Assembly: GCA_014728295.1 (NCBI GenBank)
Contig: WJLW01000033.1
Coordinates: 62,001-126,000 of the forward strand
Origin: Chitinivibrionales bacterium
GTDB taxonomy: Bacteria > Fibrobacterota > Chitinivibrionia > Chitinivibrionales > WJKA01
DNA length: 64,000 nt
Direction of reading: 5' to 3'
A model generated the notes under the pieces. That model was not told where the DNA came from. It made no database searches and saw only the letters and a program-made list of their open reading frames with translations. Made by a program: the position numbers and the translations under genes. Numbering within the stretch: the first letter of the stretch is position 1; every line of letters starts with the position of its first letter. Shown piece by piece: positions 44,882 to 54,369 of the stretch.

Positions 44882-46462
44882 CTATTTGGCAAAAGCGGTG
44901 TATCTGCTTTCGCGAATTATCGAAACCCTGATCTGGCCGGGATACTCCATTTCATCCTGAATTTTGGTCGAAATCTGGCCGGCCATCTCTTCGGCCTGCG
45001 CGTCGGTGATGCTTTGCGGCTCGACCATGACGCGGATCTCACGACCGGCCTGAATGACATACGACTTGCTGACCCCGCGGAACGAATCAGCAATTTCTTC
45101 TAGGTTGGTCAGGCGATTGATATAGTTAGTCAGCGTTTCGCGACGAACGCCGGGGCGGGTCGAAGAGACTGTGTCTGCTGCCTGCACCAGTACCGGGTAT
45201 ACCGAAATTACCGGTACGTCCTCATGGTGTGCTGCAATTGCGTTGCAAATGACGTCATTTTCGCCATTTTTCTTGGCCATTTCGGCGCCCAGTTCGGAGT
45301 GAGTTCCTTCGGTTTCGCGGTCGATGGCCTTGCCGATATCATGCAGAAGCCCGGCGCGGATGGCGGTTTTGGTATCAAGTCCGATTTCCGCAGCCATCAG
45401 ACCGGCCAGTACGGCCACTTCCTTGCTGTGCTGCAAAACATTCTGGCCATATGAGGCGCGATATTTCAAACGCCCCAGCATTTGAACCAATTTGGGTTTC
45501 AGGCCGTGAACATCAAGCTCGAAAATAGCCTCTTCGGCCGCCTCCTTCATTTTTTTCTGAAGCTCGACATCCGACTTTTTAATGAGCTCTTCGATGCGTC
45601 CGGGATGGATCCGACCGTCGACAATCAGTTTTTCAAGCGCAATGCGGGCAACTTCGCGGCGGATGGGATCGAATCCGGAAAGGATGACAGCTTCCGGCGT
45701 ATCGTCGACGATGACATCTATTCCCGTTGCTTCCTCAAAGGAGCGGATATTACGACCTTCACGCCCGATAATGCGGCCTTTCATCTCGTCATTGGGCAGG
45801 TGCACGACCGAGACGGTTGATTCTACGGTGGTATCCGCGGCCGAGCGCTGAATTGCGCGAACGATGATCTCCTTTGCCTCTTTTTCAGCTTCCTCGCGGG
45901 CCTGGTCTTTGAGTTCCTTGATCATCTGCGCCGATTCATAGCGAACCTTCCCTTCAAGGTTTCCCAGCAATATTTTCTTTGCCTCTTCCTGCGTCAAACC
46001 GGCAATATTTTCCAGTTTTTTATTTTCCTGATCGATTAATTTGGTAAGCTCGTTGTCTTTGGTGCGGATGGTGGCTTCTTTGGAATTGAGGAAATTTTCA
46101 CGCGCGGAAAATTCGTTTTCACGCTTATTGATCGTTTCCTGCCTTCGTTTGAGGTCAAGATCCCACTCCTTCAGCCGTTGCGCTTCCTGCCTTTGTTTGT
46201 CGGAAGCACGTGCAGCATCCCTTTCAAAATTTGATTTGGCTTTAAACCACTCATCCTTTGCTTCGAGGATGGCGGTTTTTTTCTGTAATTCGGCTTCTTT
46301 GTGGGCCTCTTTCAGAATTCTCTCTGCTTCATCCTGCGCTTCGGCAATTTTTTTCTCTTTAAACCTCCTGTCTGACAGAGAGCGAAAATAGTGCCCGACA
46401 ATAAAGAAAATGACACCGGATACCAGTGCCGCTATAACTAGAATTATTATGGAATTATCCAT
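44882..46462 (-). CDS. rny: Ribonuclease Y
   Basis: A 526-residue membrane-anchored endoribonuclease. One N-terminal helix (IIILVIAALVSGVIFFIVGHYF), a long coiled coil (about 35-190), a KH domain (EMKGRIIGREGRNIRSFEEATG), and an HD domain with LLHDIGKAID and AAHHEDV. RNase Y starts decay of many mRNAs in bacteria that lack RNase E. ATG 46462 follows AGGAGGT, while the in-frame start at 46648 lies inside zapA, so I use 46462. Length agrees with the family. Confidence 0.95.
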   Translation of the reverse strand: MDNSIIILVIAALVSGVIFFIVGHYFRSLSDRRFKEKKIAEAQDEAERILKEAHKEAELQKKTAILEAKDEWFKAKSNFERDAARASDKQRQEAQRLKEWDLDLKRRQETINKRENEFSARENFLNSKEATIRTKDNELTKLIDQENKKLENIAGLTQEEAKKILLGNLEGKVRYESAQMIKELKDQAREEAEKEAKEIIVRAIQRSAADTTVESTVSVVHLPNDEMKGRIIGREGRNIRSFEEATGIDVIVDDTPEAVILSGFDPIRREVARIALEKLIVDGRIHPGRIEELIKKSDVELQKKMKEAAEEAIFELDVHGLKPKLVQMLGRLKYRASYGQNVLQHSKEVAVLAGLMAAEIGLDTKTAIRAGLLHDIGKAIDRETEGTHSELGAEMAKKNGENDVICNAIAAHHEDVPVISVYPVLVQAADTVSSTRPGVRRETLTNYINRLTNLEEIADSFRGVSKSYVIQAGREIRVMVEPQSITDAQAEEMAGQISTKIQDEMEYPGQIRVSIIRESRYTAFAK

Positions 46463-46614
46463 GGCTACCTCCTGGTAATTGTTATCTATCGGTAACGCTA
46501 TGAAAGTGGGGCAACGACCTTTACGACGGGGAGGAAAAGTTTGCAGGATTCCCGCTTGAAAGCGGCCGCAACTGATTATGAGGATGCTCTTGGCCTGCTG
46601 TGGCCCGGGTATTG

Positions 46615-46917
46615 TCAGGAGCCGAGGACCGAATCGATTCGCGAGCAAAGAGATTGCGCTCTTTGTTCGACGGAATCTAGCTGTTCACGCTGATTGTCAT
46701 AAATTTTCTTGTATTCAAAAAGTTCTCCCGAAATATTCATACTGGAGAGGACGGCAATTTTTAATTTGTCGCGTGATGCGGTGCCACTTTGGGTTTCAAC
46801 CATCTTTTTGCTGACATAGTCGGCAACTCTCCGGGTCAATTCTGCATCTACATCACTGCGGACGGAATACTCATTGCCAAAAATAAAAACGTGAACGCTA
46901 TCGGACGATAAGCCCAT
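46615..46917 (-). CDS. zapA: Cell division protein ZapA
   Basis: A 100-residue protein with the ZapA pattern: VHVFIFGNEYSVRSDVDAELTRRVADYVSKKM followed by a C-terminal coiled coil (EYKKIYDNQREQLDSVEQRAQSL). ZapA binds FtsZ and bundles protofilaments at the division ring. It lies between a ZapB-like coiled-coil gene and rny, a common order. In Proteobacteria the 6S RNA gene follows zapA, but the 152 bases after it here show no fit. Confidence 0.88.
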   Translation of the reverse strand: MGLSSDSVHVFIFGNEYSVRSDVDAELTRRVADYVSKKMVETQSGTASRDKLKIAVLSSMNISGELFEYKKIYDNQREQLDSVEQRAQSLCSRIDSVLGS

Positions 46918-46951
46918 CGTACCCCCGTTAATCAGTTAAGTCTGGGCTGTT

Positions 46952-47215
46952 TCAGTTAACGGACTCTATTTTATTGAGAATATCCTGAACTTTGCCTGCT
47001 GCTGTGTCCAGTTTTTCCTGTCGTGAATTTACCTCGCTTTTTAGCGTATTTATTTCATTGTTTAATTGTTCTATTTGTGAATGTAATTCCGACTCTGAAT
47101 TTTGTTTTCCTTCCACTTCCTTCCTTAAGTGATCTGCTTCTGCTTTTGCGTTTTGATAACCTTGTACGAGTTGTTCAATTTTATTTTCTAATTCTGTGAG
47201 AGCTTCTACTGACAA
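46952..47215 (-). CDS. ZapB-like coiled-coil protein
   Basis: An 87-residue protein that is one continuous coiled coil (heptads from TELENKIEQL through GKVQDILNKIESVN). It begins at TTG 47215 after AGGAG with eight bases between; no ATG is available. Position directly before zapA suggests a partner in division-ring assembly similar to ZapB. Coiled coils alone do not prove homology, so the function is inferred. Confidence 0.7.
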   Translation of the reverse strand: MSVEALTELENKIEQLVQGYQNAKAEADHLRKEVEGKQNSESELHSQIEQLNNEINTLKSEVNSRQEKLDTAAGKVQDILNKIESVN

Positions 47216-47372
47216 AACAAATCTCCTTTATGCCATGTGTCTTTTTTGCATCAGGTTTAATGGTTTACTTTAAATTTCTTACTTAAGGCGCTCATATTGT
47301 TTCATTAAGTAAAAATGGCGTGACGCTAACAAAAATAAAACGAAATACGTCAACTAATCAAATATTATAACA

Positions 47373-47401
47373 ATTTTACTATAGGCGAGACAGCAAGTCA
47401 A
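47373..47401 (-). promoter_or_regulatory. Promoter of the zapB-like-zapA-rny-ymdB-xseA operon
   Basis: Minus-strand TTGACT (47396-47401) and TAAAAT (47373-47378), each five of six consensus bases, with a 17-base spacer. Predicted start near 47366, leaving a leader of about 150 bases. Confidence 0.55.
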
Positions 47402-47460
47402 AAAATGGCGGGAACGGCAGGCTTCAATTAACGGCATGCTTCGCAACGGCAAGCAAGCTG

Positions 47461-49851
47461 TTATTGCCTGAGCACGGCTCCAAAATCGGCCTTCAGGCGC
47501 TGTGTAATGGAGGTGCTCACTTTTTCCGCTTCTCTGTCGGTCAGGGTGCGGTCCGGTGCGCGTAACTGAATCGCATAGGCAATGCTTTTTTTATCGATGC
47601 CCAGCTTGTCGTCACGGAAGACGTCGAACGCCTCGACGCGTTCCACAAGATCTGATAGACTGCGGATAGCATCAATGATCTGCTGCGCAGGTACCTTTTC
47701 GTCCATAACAAATGCCAGGTCGCGCTCAATGGCCGGAAATTTTGGCAGGCCGGCAAATGCGGGCGTCGGCAATACTGTAGATAATAATTCGGTAATATCC
47801 AGCTCGGCGTAGTAGGCATCCGTTTTGATGCCGAAGGCTTTGCCTGTGTCCGGGCTCACCAGGCCGGCCGATCCGTGCACACCATAGGACCCCGAAAGCA
47901 AAGCGCTTTCAATCGAAAGAAAATGGTGTCGATCGGTAACCGGGGAATAGGTCAGTGCCGGCAAATTGAGATCGTTGATAAGAGAGTCCAAAACTCCTTT
48001 CAGCACGAAAAAGCCGGCGGGCATGCGCTGCGTGTTCCAGGCGTCCGGCCAGAAATCTCCGTCCATGATGATTCCCAGTATCTGCTTTTCGTCCGGCAAT
48101 TCCCGGTCGGGATTTTCGATCACCACTGTGCCGATTTCAAACAACTGATTATTCAAATTGCGGTGGTTATTATTGTAGGCAATAGTTTCCAGCAGTGAAC
48201 CCAGCAGCGATGTGCGCATATAGGCCATTTCGGGATTCAGCGGATTCATCAGCCCGACAGCGGAGAGATCTGGATTGATGCCGGTGCTTTTTTTTGCGGA
48301 GACAAGCGAGTTGGTCGTTATCTCGTGCAGCCCTTTAGCCGCAAGTGAGGTACGGATGCGATCGACAAGTATCTCCCGCGTACTGACTTTCTGATTCAAC
48401 GAAACGGGCGCAGAGTGTGTCGCTTCAATGTTGTCGTATCCGTAGAGTCGACCCACCTCTTCGATGAGATCGACTTCCAACTGCATATCGTGACGATAGG
48501 TCGGCGCCCGAAACGTGAAGCGGTCATGCTGTTCGCAAAGCAGGCTGAAATTGAGTGCCTGTAACTGCTCTCTGATCACCTGCGGATCAAGTTCCACACC
48601 AAGCAAGGTAGTGGTGCGGGAGGGGCGAATCGAAATCTCAGGCGGTTCGATTGGTTGCGGATACTGATCAATAAAGCCAGCAACAATTTCGCCGCCGGCC
48701 AACTCACGCATCATTTCTGCAGCAGTGTCGATTGCTCTGGTCAGTCCCTCGCCGTAATCAACCCCGCGCTCGAAACGATATGACGAGTCGGTGGACAAGC
48801 CCAGGCGCTTGGAGGTCTTGCGGATGCCGACCGGATCGAAGTAGGCGCATTCGAGAAAGACGTCGGTTGTGTCATCGGCAATGCCTGAATTTGCGCCGCC
48901 CATGATCCCCGCCAATGCAACCGGTTTTTCCGCGTCACAGATCAGCAGGTCGGAACCGAGCAGCTCATATTTCTGCTCGTCGAGCGTGGTGAATGTGTCG
49001 CCTTGTTGCGCTGTTTTGACGACAATGCGCTTTCCGGCCAGTTTGCGCATATCAAACGCGTGCATGGGATGACCGAAATGAAGCAGTATATAGTTGGTAA
49101 TGTCGACCACGTTGCTAATCGGCCGCAAACCCGCCGCGCGCAGGCGCTGCTTGAGCCATTCGGGTGAGGGGCCGATCTTGACATTGCGCACCAGTCTGCC
49201 CAGATAACGGGGGCACTGACCGGGCGCCTCGATGGTGACGGCAATCTGCGCATTGATATCCCCGCCGGATTCCTGTGGGGATCGGGCATACGCTTTGAGC
49301 GGGATTTTGTAGTATCCCGCAAGATCGCGGGCCACGCCCAGTTGGCTGAGGCAGTCGCCCCGGTCGGGAGTTAACTCAATTTCGATGCGATAGTCAACCG
49401 GCATATACCGTGACAGCTCATCACCGATTTTCCAGTCTTTAGGAAGCTCCATGAGTCCGGCATGTTCGTCCGACAGACCGAGTTCGCGCTCCGAACACAG
49501 CATGCCGAACGATTCGACGCCTCGAATTTCAGCTTTGCACACCGTCATCTCGGGCCCGAGAACGGCGCCGATTCCGGCGAGTGGTGCGTGCATCCCCGCT
49601 GCGACGTTGGGGGCGCCGCATACAATAGACAGCGGCTTATCTTCGCCTGCGTCAACAGTGCACAGTGAAAGCCTGTCGGCATTGGGATGCTTCTGTACGT
49701 CAAGCACGCGGGCGGCAACGATGCCGCGTGGAACTTCGAGCTTTTCTATTCCGGCAACCTCGAGTCCAAGTGAGGTGAGAGCATCGGCGACTTCGTTGAC
49801 TGTTGCGTTTATGTCGAGAAAGTCGGTAAGCCAGCTATATACTACAATCAT
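47461..49851 (-). CDS. pheT: Phenylalanine-tRNA ligase beta subunit
   Basis: A 796-residue subunit that charges tRNA-Phe with PheS. Domains: N-terminal tRNA-binding EMAP-like region (ARVLDVQKHPNADRLSLCTVDAGE), B3/B4 editing region, B5 (EISIRPSRTTTLLGVELD), core with EEVGRLYGYDNIEA, and the C-terminal FDX-ACB domain (AFVMDEKVPAQQIIDAIR, ending in QRLKADFGAVLRQ). Length is typical of bacterial PheT. It follows pheS by 43 bases and ends the thrS-pheT run. Confidence 0.96.
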   Translation of the reverse strand: MIVVYSWLTDFLDINATVNEVADALTSLGLEVAGIEKLEVPRGIVAARVLDVQKHPNADRLSLCTVDAGEDKPLSIVCGAPNVAAGMHAPLAGIGAVLGPEMTVCKAEIRGVESFGMLCSERELGLSDEHAGLMELPKDWKIGDELSRYMPVDYRIEIELTPDRGDCLSQLGVARDLAGYYKIPLKAYARSPQESGGDINAQIAVTIEAPGQCPRYLGRLVRNVKIGPSPEWLKQRLRAAGLRPISNVVDITNYILLHFGHPMHAFDMRKLAGKRIVVKTAQQGDTFTTLDEQKYELLGSDLLICDAEKPVALAGIMGGANSGIADDTTDVFLECAYFDPVGIRKTSKRLGLSTDSSYRFERGVDYGEGLTRAIDTAAEMMRELAGGEIVAGFIDQYPQPIEPPEISIRPSRTTTLLGVELDPQVIREQLQALNFSLLCEQHDRFTFRAPTYRHDMQLEVDLIEEVGRLYGYDNIEATHSAPVSLNQKVSTREILVDRIRTSLAAKGLHEITTNSLVSAKKSTGINPDLSAVGLMNPLNPEMAYMRTSLLGSLLETIAYNNNHRNLNNQLFEIGTVVIENPDRELPDEKQILGIIMDGDFWPDAWNTQRMPAGFFVLKGVLDSLINDLNLPALTYSPVTDRHHFLSIESALLSGSYGVHGSAGLVSPDTGKAFGIKTDAYYAELDITELLSTVLPTPAFAGLPKFPAIERDLAFVMDEKVPAQQIIDAIRSLSDLVERVEAFDVFRDDKLGIDKKSIAYAIQLRAPDRTLTDREAEKVSTSITQRLKADFGAVLRQ

Positions 49852-49894
49852 AACGAAAAACCTTATCGGTACATGGAACAGGGTCCGGGATTAC

Positions 49895-50926
49895 TCAGAA
49901 CTGGTTAAGAAAGCGAACGTCATTTTCGAAAAAGAGCCGTATGTCGTCGATGCCGCACTTGAGCATGGCAATGCGCTCGATGCCCATGCCAAAGGCGAAG
50001 CCGGTGTACTTTTCCGGATCGACTCCGGCGGAAGCAAAGACATTGGGATGCACCATGCCCGCGCCCAGAATTTCGAGCCAGCCGCTCTTTTTGCAGACAC
50101 TGCATCCGGCCCCTTTGCACAGGAAGCATTCGACATCCACCTCGACACTCGGTTCGGTGAACGGGAAATAGCTGGGGCGGATTTTAATGTGCGTTTTTTC
50201 ATCAAAAAACCGGCGCGCAAAGGCCAGGAGCGTACCCTTTAAATCGGCAAAAGAGACGTTTTCATCAACGTAGAGACCTTCGACCTGATGGAATAGGCAA
50301 TAGCTGCGCGCACTGACCTCTTCGTTGCGGTAGACCCGGCCCGGCATGATGCATCGAACCGGTGGCTGCTGTTTTTCCATAACCCTGATCTGCACCGGTG
50401 ACGTATGCGTGCGCAACACTACGTTATCTGAAATCGTGAACGTGTCCTGCATGTCGCGTGCCGGGTGGTGCGGCGCAAAATTCAATGCTTCAAAATTATA
50501 CCAGTCGCTTTCCACCTCCGGTCCGTGGGCAACATCAAAACCCATCGAAATGAAAATATCACGAATTTCATTGCGAATTTGCATGAGCGGATGTAAACTT
50601 CCCCGCGGAAAGGGAAATCCGGGAAGTGTCGGGTCAAAGCTATGGGGCGCCGTACCGGTTGATTTTTGCATCCAGGGAGCTTCCTTGAATGCTTCCTCGA
50701 TAACAGTGCGCAGCGTGTTGGCTCTGGCTCCGAATGCTTTGCGTTCTTCGGGCGCAATGCTCTTCATGCCCTTGAAAATCTTTTTGACGATGCCTTTGGC
50801 GCCCAGATACTTTATGCGGAACTCTTCGGCGGAAGCTTCGTCGCTTACGGACTGAAGCTGCGCCAGAGCATCCCGCCGGATCTGCTCCAGATCCTCCGGA
50901 GACGTATGCTCGGTTGATGCCGTCAT
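49895..50926 (-). CDS. pheS: Phenylalanine-tRNA ligase alpha subunit
   Basis: A 343-residue class II synthetase alpha chain. N-terminal coiled coil (1-85), motif 2 region (TGTAPHSFDPTLPGFPF, TSPVQIRVME, PGRVYRNE), and motif 3 GFAFGMGIERIAMLKCGIDDIR. Cysteines in FLCKGAGCSVCKKSG are a small zinc-like patch found in many homologues. The start lies seven bases after rplT; a weak AAAGGAA is at the end of rplT. Confidence 0.96.
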   Translation of the reverse strand: MTASTEHTSPEDLEQIRRDALAQLQSVSDEASAEEFRIKYLGAKGIVKKIFKGMKSIAPEERKAFGARANTLRTVIEEAFKEAPWMQKSTGTAPHSFDPTLPGFPFPRGSLHPLMQIRNEIRDIFISMGFDVAHGPEVESDWYNFEALNFAPHHPARDMQDTFTISDNVVLRTHTSPVQIRVMEKQQPPVRCIMPGRVYRNEEVSARSYCLFHQVEGLYVDENVSFADLKGTLLAFARRFFDEKTHIKIRPSYFPFTEPSVEVDVECFLCKGAGCSVCKKSGWLEILGAGMVHPNVFASAGVDPEKYTGFAFGMGIERIAMLKCGIDDIRLFFENDVRFLNQF

Positions 50927-50933
50927 GAAATAG

Positions 50934-51281
50934 CTATTCCTTTACTTCTTCGACTAACTTTTTGAAAGCTTCCGGTTCGTTGACTGCCAGCCAGGCCAGG
51001 GATTTGCGGTTGAGCTCGATGCCCTTTTTGCTCAGGGCGCTCATAAATCGGCCGTACGTCATCCCGTTTTCTCTGGCGGCGGCGTTGATGCGCATGATCC
51101 AGAGCGAACGAAAGTTGCGCTTGCGCTGCTTGCGATCGCGGTAGGCGTTCGTGCCGCTCTTCCACATGGCGTCGGTGGCCGTACGGATACAACTCTTGCG
51201 TTTACCGTAATAGCCTTTGGTGCTTTTGAGGATATTCTTTCTTCTATTGCGTGATGCAACTCGTGTTTTTGCGCGTGGCAT
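50934..51281 (-). CDS. rplT: 50S ribosomal protein L20
   Basis: A basic 115-residue protein, opening PRAKTRVASRNRRKNILKST with the family block GYYGKRKSCIRTATDAMWKS. L20 is needed early in 50S assembly and in E. coli also represses translation of its own operon by binding the mRNA; such a site cannot be proved here. It stands in the conserved thrS-infC-rpmI-rplT-pheS-pheT order. Confidence 0.97.
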   Translation of the reverse strand: MPRAKTRVASRNRRKNILKSTKGYYGKRKSCIRTATDAMWKSGTNAYRDRKQRKRNFRSLWIMRINAAARENGMTYGRFMSALSKKGIELNRKSLAWLAVNEPEAFKKLVEEVKE

Positions 51282-51341
51282 GGATAATCTCCTTGGTGAT
51301 CAATGGGTAAAGGGCTCGATGGAGAGAGTCTGCTCCAGCCG

Positions 51342-51536
51342 CTAATACATTAACATATGTTTGATTTTTCTCACCTGCGAATTGTCAACGATCGTTGCTT
51401 TGCGCAGGTCTCTTTTTCGCTTTCTGCTTTTGTGTCCCAGGAGGTGACTGCCGTAGGCTTTATCGCGTTTGACTTTGCCGGTCGATGTCAGCTTATAGCG
51501 CTTTTTCACCGAACTGCGTGACTTCATTTTAGGCAT
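51342..51536 (-). CDS. rpmI: 50S ribosomal protein L35
   Basis: A 64-residue basic protein with the family core MPKMKSRSSVKKRYKLTSTG, KAYGSHLLGHKSRKRKRDLR. It is part of the large ribosomal subunit. It lies 21 bases after infC and 60 before rplT, where an rplT control structure might be found. Confidence 0.96.
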   Translation of the reverse strand: MPKMKSRSSVKKRYKLTSTGKVKRDKAYGSHLLGHKSRKRKRDLRKATIVDNSQVRKIKHMLMY

Positions 51537-51557
51537 GGGGATGCTCCTTGTGTGTTT

Positions 51558-52187
51558 TTATTGAGATTCCGCTTGCTGTTGTTCGAGCGTGGCCTCTTTT
51601 TCACGGCGCTTGCGCTCCTGCTCTTCTTTGCGTTTGAGATCTTTTATTTTGGCTTTGTCCGGGACGTAAATGGATACCATATTACGTCCTTCCATCTTGC
51701 AGCTCTGCTCGACTTGAGCAATATCGGCAAGATCGATATCCAACTGATCGAGAAGCCGTGCGCCAAATTCCTTGTGGGTGATCTCGCGACCCCGGAAGAC
51801 AACCGTAGCCTTCAATCGATCGCCGCGGAATAGGAATTTTCTGCCGTGCTCCATCTTATAATTGTAGTCGTGTGTGTCGGTTTTGGGATGCAACTTGATT
51901 TCCTTAAGATGGACAACATGCTGCTTTTTTTTTGCTTCCTTCGCCTTCTTGGCTTTTTCGTACTTGAACTTTCCGTAATCCATGATGCGGCAGACAGGTG
52001 GATTTGCCGTCGGGGCAACTTCGACCAGATCAAGCTCAAGCTTGCGGGCCTGTTCCTGCGCTTCGTAGGTGGGCATGATGCCGAGTTGACTGCCGTCTGA
52101 TCCCACAACGCGAACCTGTGGTACCCTGATGCGTTCGTTGACACGCGTTGGATCTTCTACTGGTCTGCGGAAATTTCTTCGATTAAT
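51558..52187 (-). CDS. infC: Translation initiation factor IF-3, AUU start
   Basis: A 209-residue IF-3: N-domain NERIRVPQVRVVGSDGSQLGIM, linker LDLVEVAPTANPPVCRIMDYGKFKYEKAKKAKEA in the basic helix, and C-domain up to GRNMVSIYVPDKAKI. Between the in-frame stop at 52209-52211 and GTG 52106 there is no ATG, GTG or TTG, and starting at 52106 would delete a conserved part of the N-domain. ATT at 52185-52187 follows GGGAGG with five bases between and gives a full N-domain beginning INRRNFRR. This is the well known start that lets IF-3 repress its own translation. The overall gene order is standard. Confidence 0.93.
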   Translation of the reverse strand: MNRRNFRRPVEDPTRVNERIRVPQVRVVGSDGSQLGIMPTYEAQEQARKLELDLVEVAPTANPPVCRIMDYGKFKYEKAKKAKEAKKKQHVVHLKEIKLHPKTDTHDYNYKMEHGRKFLFRGDRLKATVVFRGREITHKEFGARLLDQLDIDLADIAQVEQSCKMEGRNMVSIYVPDKAKIKDLKRKEEQERKRREKEATLEQQQAESQ

Positions 52188-52219
52188 AAAAACCTCCCGG
52201 GTTCTGGTTTAACATGCCC

Positions 52220-54118
52220 TTACTTTTTCCGGTCAATTTCTTCGAGCATCGAATGGATAAATGAATCCACGGCAACCGCTCCCAGATCGCCTTCACCTTT
52301 GCGACGAATGGAAACGGCCTGGTTTTCTTGCTCCCGCTCTCCGACAATTGCCATGTAAGGGATTTTCAGCAGTTCTGCATTTCTGATTTTGTAGCCGACT
52401 TTTTCTGCGCGTTCGTCAAGCTCCGTGCGGATTCCGGCATCGATAAGCCGGGAATAGACCGTGCGGGCATAGTCGAGAAACTTGTCCGATACGGGAATGA
52501 GCTGAACCTGTACCGGCGCAAGCCAGACCGGCAGGGCCCCGCCGTAGTGCTCGATCAAAATACCGATAAAGCGCTCCATAGAGCCCAGAAGCGCACGGTG
52601 AATCATGACGGGACGCTTGGAGGCGCCGTCAACATCCGTGTATTCCAGCTCAAAACGCTCCGGCATGCTGAAATCGAGTTGTACCGTTCCGCACTGCCAG
52701 GTGCGCTTGAGTGAATCGGTGATGTGAAAGTCAATTTTCGGTCCGTAAAAGGCGCCGTCGCCGGGATTGAGCTGAAAATCGATCTTTTCTTTGACGAGCA
52801 CATTTTCCAATGCTTTTTCGGCGCGATCCCAGATTTCGATCGAGCCGATATACTTTTCGGGCCGGGTGGAGAGCTCGATTTTATACTCCTCGAAACCGAA
52901 TACCCGATACATGTTCATAATAAAAGAAATGACTTGGGTAATCTGCTCTTCGATCTGGTCGGGCAGGCAGAAGATATGCGCGTCATCCTGGGTGAATTGA
53001 CGGACACGAAACAGACCATGCAACACACCGGCTTTTTCGTGGCGATGCACCAGGCCGAATTCGCACAGCTTGAGCGGTAATTCGCGATAGGAGTGCATGT
53101 GGGTATTGAAGATCAGCAGATGTCCCGGGCAGTTCATGGGCTTGACCGCGTGCATGACGTCGTCAATTTCGGTGAAGTACATGTTTTCACGATATTTGTC
53201 CCAGTGTCCGCTGCGTCGCCACAGCTCTTCGTTCAATATGATCGGTGTCTTGATTTCCCGGTAACCGGCTCTGGTGTGCTCAACGCGACAAAAGTCCATT
53301 ATCGTATTGTACAGAACCATGCCTTTGGGATGCCAGAACGGAAAGCCCGCTCCTTCGAGATGGAATGAAAACAGATCGAGCTCTTTGCCCAGTTTGCGGT
53401 GGTCGCGTTTTTGTGCTTCCTCCAGCAGATGCACGTGCTCGTCGAGCATCGACTGTCGGGGAAACGAGACGCCGTAGATGCGTTGCAGCATTTTTTTGTT
53501 TTCGTCGCCGCGCCAGTAGGCGCCTGCAACTTTGAGAAGCTTGATCGCTTTGACATAGCCGGTGCTGGGCAAATGCGGGCCGCGGCACAAATCCCGCCAG
53601 CCTCCCTGCGCATACATACTGGGCGGTTCATCGAGTTCGTCAATCAGCTCGACTTTATAAATCTCGCCCTTGTCGCTGAAGTAGGCGCGGGTTTCCGCTT
53701 TGGTCGGCTCGAGCCGTTCGACTGAGTAGTCTGCTTTAACAATTTCCCGGCACTTTGCTTCGATTTTTTCAAGATCGTCGGTACTGAACGGCCGCTCTAC
53801 GTCAAAATCGTAATAAAAGCCGTTGGCGATGGCCGGCCCGATAGTGATTTTGGCATCAGGAAACAGCTCTTGCACCGCCTGAGCCATGATGTGTGACGAC
53901 GAGTGCCAGAATACATCCTTGCCCGCTTCGGAATCGAAGGTGACAATTGCAACATTGTCCCCGTCACTGAGCGGACGTTTCAAATCGACCAGTGCATCGT
54001 TGACTTTTGCGGCCAGTGCGGCTTTTGCCAGTTTGGGGCTGATCTGCTTAGCGACATCTGCAGATGTCGCCCCTTCGGGCAGATCGATTGACTTCCCATC
54101 CGGTAAAATGATCTTCAC
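52220..54118 (-). CDS. thrS: Threonine-tRNA ligase
   Basis: A 632-residue class II synthetase: TGS domain (1-60), editing domain with HSSSHIMAQAVQELFP and a later Cys-His-rich set, catalytic core with motif 2 (FRVRQFTQDDAHIFC), and C-terminal anticodon domain. Zinc ligands are plausible in MNCPGHLLIFNTHMHS. GTG start at 54118, with GTGAGA upstream. It is preceded on the same strand by three tRNA genes and followed by infC 32 bases away. Confidence 0.97.
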   Translation of the reverse strand: MKIILPDGKSIDLPEGATSADVAKQISPKLAKAALAAKVNDALVDLKRPLSDGDNVAIVTFDSEAGKDVFWHSSSHIMAQAVQELFPDAKITIGPAIANGFYYDFDVERPFSTDDLEKIEAKCREIVKADYSVERLEPTKAETRAYFSDKGEIYKVELIDELDEPPSMYAQGGWRDLCRGPHLPSTGYVKAIKLLKVAGAYWRGDENKKMLQRIYGVSFPRQSMLDEHVHLLEEAQKRDHRKLGKELDLFSFHLEGAGFPFWHPKGMVLYNTIMDFCRVEHTRAGYREIKTPIILNEELWRRSGHWDKYRENMYFTEIDDVMHAVKPMNCPGHLLIFNTHMHSYRELPLKLCEFGLVHRHEKAGVLHGLFRVRQFTQDDAHIFCLPDQIEEQITQVISFIMNMYRVFGFEEYKIELSTRPEKYIGSIEIWDRAEKALENVLVKEKIDFQLNPGDGAFYGPKIDFHITDSLKRTWQCGTVQLDFSMPERFELEYTDVDGASKRPVMIHRALLGSMERFIGILIEHYGGALPVWLAPVQVQLIPVSDKFLDYARTVYSRLIDAGIRTELDERAEKVGYKIRNAELLKIPYMAIVGEREQENQAVSIRRKGEGDLGAVAVDSFIHSMLEEIDRKK

Positions 54119-54281
54119 GAAAATCTCACTTTATATAGAAACCGAAAAAAGTTCTTTTTGTGCATGTAGTGCCGTCGCCGGACAGCATGCGATACAACAG
54201 CAACCTCTTTTCGCGCTCAGGCCGTGCGTGGTGCACGGTGCCCCGGGGTAAGAGGGGAACCGAGGGACATGTTTGAGAATA
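54119..54281 (-). other. Leader between tRNA-Val and thrS
   Basis: This 163-base stretch contains a six-base-pair hairpin (54222-54227 with 54233-54238) but no clear T tract and no T-box element. A thrS operator that mimics tRNA-Thr, as in E. coli, is possible but not recognised by eye. Confidence 0.25.
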
Positions 54282-54355
54282 TGGGCGATACTGGATTTGA
54301 ACCAGTGACTCCTACCATGTCAAGGTAGTACTCTAACCATCTGAGCTAATCGCCC
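54282..54355 (-). tRNA. tRNA-Val (GAC)
   Basis: Acceptor arms GGGCGAT/ATCGCCC pair fully, the anticodon stem is CTACC/GGTAG and the loop TTGACAT gives anticodon GAC. The T loop GGTTCAAATCC is normal. No CCA is encoded. Confidence 0.93.
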
Positions 54356-54369
54356 CCGGTATTTGTTAA

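Noticed and set aside
46463-46614. 6S RNA gene between zapA and rny
   Set aside because: The position is typical in Proteobacteria, but the 152 bases do not show the closing stem or central bubble and are shorter than usual.
54119-54281. T-box or tRNA-like leader of thrS
   Set aside because: No T-box sequence or full anticodon-arm mimic was seen, and T-boxes would be unexpected in this kind of bacterium.
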